Of a stretch of DNA of 64,000 nucleotides, positions 57,141 to 64,000 are shown in pieces. The translations under genes were made by a program, and so were the position numbers. This DNA is from Nomia melanderi. Taxonomy: Eukaryota; Arthropoda; Insecta; Hymenoptera; Halictidae. The notes beneath the pieces were generated by a model, which was given only the letters and a program-made list of their open reading frames with translations, was not told where the DNA came from and did not search any database. The DNA lies in NCBI RefSeq assembly GCF_051020985.1, contig NC_135002.1, forward strand, positions 4,278,001 through 4,342,000, given 5' to 3'. Every line of letters starts with the position of its first letter. Position 1 is the stretch's first letter.

Positions 57141-60100
57141 CTGAAACACACCGGAAAAGAAAAGAGATCAATCGGAGAAAATACCGAATCAATTCGCCTA
57201 CGTCCGATAACGATAGTCTCATTCTACTGTATACAACGTTCGCAGTGCAAATTGCATTCCGATCACTCGAAACATCCAACCAGCGAACGCCGAAAAAATA
57301 TTCGAAAAACCGTCAGCCCCAGATACACGGAAACGTCAACGATCGCCTACTTCTCGCGCGTCACAAATATTAATTAATCAACAGATTCGCGGCGTCAAAC
57401 CGACCCCCGTCCTCGTCGAACCGGCGATCCAGTTTCGCCGGCATAAAATCGCGTCCCGCGAAGTTTTGATTAACACCTTCGCTCCCTAACGCCTATCTCT
57501 CCTTTTTCGCCGGCGCGGGATGCGTTAATTAATTTCATCAGTTTCGCGTAGTTAACACGAGCAAAGCGAGGAGCCGAGCGCGTATCAGCCGCTCGTGATC
57601 GCGACATTAAAATATAAAACGAGCAGAAGAGTTTAATTAATTTGTCACCTCGCCGCTCTTTTATCGCGCGGTTCGATTACCCCGCACGTCCGTGCGCGCG
57701 CGTACGAACACACACGCGCCGAGCTGGAAGCCGCGCGCACAGAGGACCGACACGGACGAAGAAGTTCGCTAACGAATTCGGCCGGCGTAAGCAGCTCGGA
57801 ATTTCGCAGCCTCCTAAAAGGATTCGGCCTGCACTGTCCGTTTCCGCTTATTGCAGGGATACACCCCAACCATCCCCCTCCCTGCGGCATAATTGTCCCG
57901 CGCTCGCCGCACGGAATTGCCCTGCACGCGATCAACTTTCCGCCGCGAGTCGAAACTAATCTGAGAACGGGAACGTCGGAATGGAAACCGGGAATTGATC
58001 GTCGCCGGATAGTAAAATGAATATTGAATGTTGGCACGCGGTTTTTGAACTTCGACCTCCCCGCCACGGGGCTGGGGTCTTATCGCGAACTTACCCCCGC
58101 GTTAAACATTCACCGGTAAGAATCCCGCAGTCTTCCAGTCGCGGGAGAAACGGTTGATCGATGAATAATTCGTTTAGTCGAGTCGTTTATCTTCGGGTTT
58201 TCCGATTCGCCACTTTCCAGCGTCTTTCTCGTCGATCGCTTACTGCCGATCGCGTTTCAGCCGAAATTGGTGACACTGCGAAGTGGTTGAAGGAGTTTTA
58301 CGTGTTGTTTTCTTTTTCTTTTGTTTTTGGGAAGATTGATTAATTAGTCGAAAGGTCTTGGTTTATTATTATTCCAACGAAGAACACGACAGTTCGTTTT
58401 CGCGCTCGTTACAATTACTCGACACGTTCCCTCGCAATGCGCTTCAATAAAACACTGGAATCCGTGGATCGTAGATCGACGCACGCTTATCTGCCGGGTA
58501 AACCTTTGGTGCCGCTAGTGATAATCGCGTTATCGTGAAACCTTGAACCAACGTGCTTCTAAACTAATTCTATTGTTCGCGTGAAACGCGCGCCTCAGAA
58601 AACGATCGCGGTATCGGCCGCTCGTAAATACAGAAATGAACTTTCCACCGCTGGAATCGATCTCGAGATCCACCTTATATTAAAGTATTAAATTCGCTGC
58701 GAAGTGACGAATCAATTGACTGTAAAGAGTTAATACCTATTCAGGCTCGTTAAATTCAATATAAAAGTCCGGAAATTTTCACCACCAGTGTGACTCTATA
58801 TTACGAGGTGAAAGGATGAAAGAAGCGACGAGAGGCAGGTGCGCGTGCTCCTTTTTCGCGTGATAATTCCGTTAACGTCGATTAGGAATGGCTGTACCAG
58901 TGACATTAATTTCGTCGTTCCCTCGGCCCAGAAACCAGGTCGAAAGCGTAATAAGAGTATCATAACTTAAACAAATACCCCCGATGGTGGTCCCCCATCT
59001 CCCCTTTTCCCTCCATCTACCACGTCGCCTCCTCGAGTGGAAATTTTGCGCTCTCGGTGTTTGCCATTGTCATGATCTTTTTAGATCTTTTTCACCGCGG
59101 TCGCAGAATTCAACCGTTGGACTCGACGAGTTCACTTAATAATTTCAATGAAAAATCGGTAGCGGGGAGGCTCCCGCTTGTCTTCAGCCGGGGATCTATA
59201 AGCGCGACGAATTCCGTTCGACACTTTTGCCTGCCAAGAGTCACTCCCTAAGAGAAACCATGGTACCTTTATTTTCAACCGAGGACCAAGAGAATGGAAG
59301 ATTCAAAGGCGCCCTTGAAAATAACATTTTACAATGTGGAAATTCAATTTTCTTCGAGTGTCGTTTGATACGACAGCATTGTTTCTCGTTTACTTTTGTG
59401 GAGTTCATAAGCGACCATTTCTGAATTTCTTGAATTTACCTTCTGTGAAAAATGGAAGATCGACGTAGGGCGACGAAAAACGAGGTTAGCAAGCTGCATT
59501 GTAGATTCACTAATATCGTAAGCCTGCATTTTATCGTCCAATGGTTCAATTATTACACGCAACCTTCGATTCATCTCCAACATCCGTGAACTAACACTTT
59601 TCGAATTTTTTGGCGCTTGTTAAACAACGAACGCAGAATCCGAGATATGGCAAAAATGTTCAATTCCCATACGACTATAAACGTTCATGTAAAGCTGATA
59701 AAATGATTTATTCACAATCCCCAGGCTGCAAACTTTAACGCAGCAGCTAAACCGAAAGTTCCGTTTGCCTATTGGTGTATAACCAGAATTTAAACACAAT
59801 AAAATCTCTCGAAACTTTCTGCCAGGCCGAGTTTCAAATAAGCGTACCATAAAATTCGTGCTCCGCCGGCTTCCAAATAATTTCCGAACCAATCCGCCAC
59901 GGGGTTTGCTTCCATTCTCCATCGTAAATCGTCTCGTTCGACGCTGCTTATCAGATCACGATAGCCGGTACCGAGATAATGCAATCGTCGACTAATATTA
60001 CGTACTATGCGCGAAGACAGATAAAGAGAAGCCATAAAGCGATCATCGCTGTATCGGTACCGTCCACTTCTTTCAATATCAATGCCTCGGAAAAACGTTG

Positions 60101-63100
60101 TATCTTACGCTCTTCACTTCAGCCGTCATTTCCCGACACAATTTTCAATTTACCTATTAGTCGCCGTATACATTGGATCGTCCCATAACTTCGCGGCGCG
60201 GTGCATTAATACTTCTCGCGTTACGTCTTGTAATCACAGAGCGATGCGAGTTCGAACTGCTTTAGTTCAATCGGTGGAAGGTATTCGAGAGCGACAGCTC
60301 GCGAGGTTATAGAAATGTTATATTCAACTCTAATTCTATTGCCATCGTAACGGCGACTTCGATATCTATATTAGAAAGCAGCAAAGGAATAATTTAATTC
60401 TGCAAATAATGAGAAATTGATGGGTAGCTTGCTTGTGTTCCACTGTTTAAGACTTCGATACATAGCTCAGTATTTTCGCGGAGAAGCTTTCATAAGTTCA
60501 AAAGATTCTCGCCCGCAAAGGGTTAATAAAATACTGTTTTATATGGCAGAGGAATAAACGGCACGAACTTACGGGGCGGCCTGATATTACTCAATTCCGA
60601 ATCGACGGAGCTCTCAGCTCCCACGCAACCCTTGAAAAATCGCTCTATGAATCGCAATCGACACGTTCGCGCGGGTCGCGCGCGATATCAGTCGCGAAAT
60701 GCATTGAAATTGTTCGAGCGAAAGGCCGTGAAGAAAAGCGCGCGGAGGGTGGTCCCTCGAGCGCGGAATCCGAGAATAGAAGGGCGGGACACGCGGAACG
60801 AGGGCAGAGGAGCCGGAGGATCGCATTATCGTCAATGAGATTTCCGCGCGATCAAGGGGGACGAGGGAAATGAAGAGCGCGGGAGAGGCGTTCAGTGCGT
60901 TCCAGGGCACGCGTTCGACGTGCCTGCTTTGAATGCGAAATCCTCGCGCGACGCGGGGGTGGGACGCGACACGCCGCGTGCGTTTACGATGCGCGCGTGT
61001 CCCCACGAAAGACATTCCGAGCGGGATCCGCTGACCCAGACAAAATGGCGACGCGTCTTCAAGAGCAATCGTGAACCGTCGAGGAGCGGAGCGGAGCGTT
61101 ACGACGGCGGATGTTTCAAAAGTTTCATTGGACAGACGATCGTTTATCTGAGATTTCTGGAATTAATTGTTCTGCTTATTGTGCAGTTACAGTTTATGGA
61201 GAGTGACGAGAGAAATTGGTTTGAGATTAATAATGACACTTTAGAATGTAATATGTGAGATATCGGTAGCGAATGTGTTAAATAATTTTACTTGAGATGA
61301 GTTTTGATATAGTTGTGGTTATGATGTAGGCATAACATAGTTGTAATGTAGTAATACTATAATAACAATATAGTTACACTTATCACCTCAGAATCCAGCG
61401 CACAGCGAGCGCAAGAATTGCCAACAGAATTCGAATCCCCCGACAGCCATCGAGCACGCCGCGTTTCCGGTTGGAACCGTCTCCATCCGTTCCTCGTCGA
61501 TTTAATCGAGAGCAGCTACGAACTTTCCCCTCCTATCGGCTGAGAGGGAGTTCTCGAATAAAAACGCGTCCCCCGAATCGAATTCCAGGTAGCTAGAGAC
61601 GCGGCGGAACACGTCGTCGTCGCGCGCCTAGCTTCCGAGTTTTCCAGCAACGAAGGGCTGAATTTCCGGCGAGTTCTCGTTGATATTCCGGATACGGAGA
61701 GCCGCGGCCGAAATTTCCGCAAAACGCGCGCAGAATAGCCGGCGGAGTTCCCAAAGCGGATAAAGTCATAACTGTGCGGCCCGAACTCGCGGAAACTGCG
61801 CGTCCCCGGGAGCAGCGGCGTGTCCCGAAAATTGCCGGCGGTCGGAGAGCTCGGTCGCCGAACGAATGGCGGACCCTGCCGGTCCACGGGAAACAACAAA
61901 CCATCGAAATTAAATAAATCAACGAGCACTGTAAATTCCCGGCATGAATCGTGAATGAAAAACCCGTGAAAGACGCTTACGACCGCCACGGTGTTGCTCG
62001 TGTCCGACGCGCACGCACACGTACGGGCGTCGCCATTTTTCATCCAGAAATGAAGATTAATCTCCGGATTAATTTCGGTAGATCCAGGAAGATTCCGAGC
62101 GGTTAAGGGACTAAGTACCGTAATAAATTCCGGTCCGAACGATTTTTTAATTTCGCCGGCAAAATTGTTTCCCCCTTGCAACGATTGTATTCCCCGTTAA
62201 TCCGATAACGATAATGCGTTTCGATATCATTCGACGCGCGTTGAGAACCCCCTAACAATGTAAAACAAACACGAGAGGCGAACGGGAAGCACAACAGACG
62301 GTGTGTAATATTGCTTTACGCGAAATTTCGTTTAACGAAGCGTGAAGCGGCCAAAGGAAAAGAGCATTTAGCATTATCCGTCGCTGTACTGGTTCAAATG
62401 AAATTGGCGCCTCGAGAGTCTCCGTTCTTGTCCATCAAGCGAGTGTGTACAGTTGAATTTGACGGAGGATCGGACGGGTGTGTGTGTGTACGGGGGGGAA
62501 GGGGGCTAATATTTCTTCGCAAACGATGAAATTGATTGCAAAAGGGAGCCTGTTCGCTGAGCAATTTTTAATTTAGGAAGAACAGCGTCGGCGGAGGCGC
62601 AAGAACGCCTTTGAGCTTTTCAGTGTCGCTGCAAAGCGCGCGCGGCATCGTGGCAGCCGAAAATCTAGGGCAACGTCGCCCGAAGCTTTGTCCCGTAACG
62701 GTCTCCGGCATATTAGATTTTTTACACGTCAGAACGAATTCGTGATCCGCCGGGACACCCCCTTTTTTTTCCACGGCGAGCAATCCCGCCGGCGAGCCCG
62801 TCCGTTCCGCAATCGCGCGGCTGATTTCTCCATCGCGCCCGGAATCCCGTGTTTTTTTTTTTTTTTTTAATCCGGCCCGAGTCACTTCGGCGAACTGACA
62901 CATCGCTGATAAGAATGATTATCGCGCAGATTAACACCCCCGCGCCGTTACCGGGAAAAATCGATTCCGCGGCGTTATCGTCGGTGTAATTTATAACGCG
63001 CCGCGCGAGCCTCCACGGCGGAATCGAGGAATCTGGAACGCGTGGAATGCGGGAATATCGACGAAAAATGTTTCGTCGCGTTGCTCCGGAATAACGAAAC

Positions 63101-64000
63101 CCGGAATAAATAGATCTCATTGCCTTGTACGGGATACCTCTTGCATAATGCATAATAGAAACTTCGTGGCAGCATGTTAGGCTCGACCGCCGTCGTCTGT
63201 TAAGAGATTACGTTACTCCGAGAAGAACACGCCAAGTTCGAAAATGCTGGAATAACGCGCCGATGTATCAGCCCGGAAGAAGAACCGTTGGTTTTTTATT
63301 ACAGGCGAATCGATTTATGAATAGTTTTCGTTAGAGATATCACTGGTACATTGTAATATTACGTCCAACGATGACAAAATTCCGAAAAATTTACGGTTCT
63401 CGAAAAAAATCGGGGAAACGTTCTTCCGGCGTATTGGCCCGGAACAAGGGATCGCCGTGTTCGCGACCGGATAAAATGTAATACTATAAAAAATGGAATG
63501 TAACTGCGGGGCAATAAATTTCCGTCGTAAAAAAAAGGAGAGAGCTCGAGAACAGACTGTTTGCACCGGTCCGCCGGTCAAAGCGTCCGGAAATTGAAAT
63601 TGATCAAAATTTCGCTGCTGCTCGTCCAGCGGTGGCGCGAAGTTTCACGCAGAAGCCGTTTGCCTGGTCGCCCACCGTCTGACCAGATTTCCACGGGGCC
63701 GGTGCAACGCGTGCACTTACGCAAGTGCATACATTACACGCAACGCGAATGGCCGCCGCGTGAGAACCCCGTGCACCGGCCTCGCTCTTCTGTATCTCCC
63801 GATCTACATAGTCCCGTCCGCGTATCCGCCATCGCCACCTACGAAACTCGTCTGACTCTCCGTTTCAAGCGATTAATTAGTCTCGACGTTTGCTACCCTC
63901 GAATCGACCCGCAGCGAATAATATATATCTTCGGAACGCTTCTAATTAATTCGCAAATACTCGCAGAAATATACGTCTCCATGTACCTAGCAATTTAGAA
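57141..64000. other. Region upstream of p120ctn exon 1, no gene recognised
   Basis: It should hold p120ctn intron or promoter sequence, because exon 1 has a splice acceptor. Patches at 57400-58100, 60600-61100 and 61400-63000 are GC- and CpG-rich and could be promoter or 5' exon material. A 17-T run lies at 62852-62868. Open frames on both strands show no domain. Confidence 0.4.
60380..60526. mobile_element. Probable family E TTAA element, single recognisable end
   Basis: CCGCAAAGGGTTAA at 60526 with adjoining AGATTCTCG matches the non-palindromic end of family E. The other end is not found. Confidence 0.4.

Noticed and set aside
59790..60035. Minus-strand frame with a globular-looking stretch
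   Set aside because: Overlapping frames of similar length exist, and no domain, start context or splice support was found.
61380..61440. TTCGAATCCC-like tRNA T-arm motif
   Set aside because: No acceptor stem, D-arm or anticodon arm can be folded around it.

Overview
The window is animal genomic DNA, almost certainly from an insect and probably from a hymenopteran (bee, ant or wasp). The evidence is spliced genes with GT-AG introns, an onecut orthologue and a p120/delta-catenin orthologue close to the Drosophila proteins, CpG-rich blocks in AT-rich DNA, and many short TTAA-flanked repeats. There are no bacterial operons, rRNA genes, tRNA genes or CRISPR arrays. The lineage within insects is an inference.

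Layout. Three genes can be supported, all on the minus strand. (1) onecut, 12086-14249: one large coding exon with His/Gln-, Gly- and polyQ-rich tracts and the complete CUT domain. It ends at a phase-1 splice donor. The homeodomain exon is not in the window, so 1-12085 is intron of at least 12 kb. The DNA at 14250-19100 is the GC-rich upstream/5'UTR region with long CT/GA tracts. (2) A six-exon gene, 33485-36999, for a 321-residue single-pass membrane protein with a JmjC/cupin 2-oxoglutarate oxygenase domain and an intact HxD...H iron site. I rebuilt the exons from phase-consistent splice sites. (3) p120ctn (delta-catenin family), 44683-57093: fourteen coding exons giving 953 residues with an armadillo domain and a C-terminal DSWV PDZ ligand. 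One intron is GC-AG. A 58-codon acidic ORF at 41354-41530 is a tentative extra gene or first exon. The rest (about 19-33 kb, 37-44 kb, 57-64 kb) shows no convincing gene.

Repeats. The strongest non-genic signal is a set of short (about 180-570 bp) TTAA-bounded elements with terminal inverted repeats. I sort them into families A to J. Seven families (A, B, C, E, F, G, H) carry a family-specific 12-19 bp palindrome about 17-22 bp inside one end only. This is the layout of piggyBac ends, where the transposase's cysteine-rich domain binds a subterminal palindrome. Elements are nested, share single TTAA sites back to back, and make up most of one intron of the JmjC gene. Other repeats are a 31-bp minisatellite, a 171-bp tandem repeat, and a 157-bp tandem repeat in a p120ctn intron that keeps a GTGGGCGTGG box while the rest of the unit decays.

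The genes do not form a pathway. onecut is a nuclear transcription factor, p120ctn acts at cadherin junctions, and the JmjC protein is predicted to sit in an endomembrane with its catalytic domain in the lumen.
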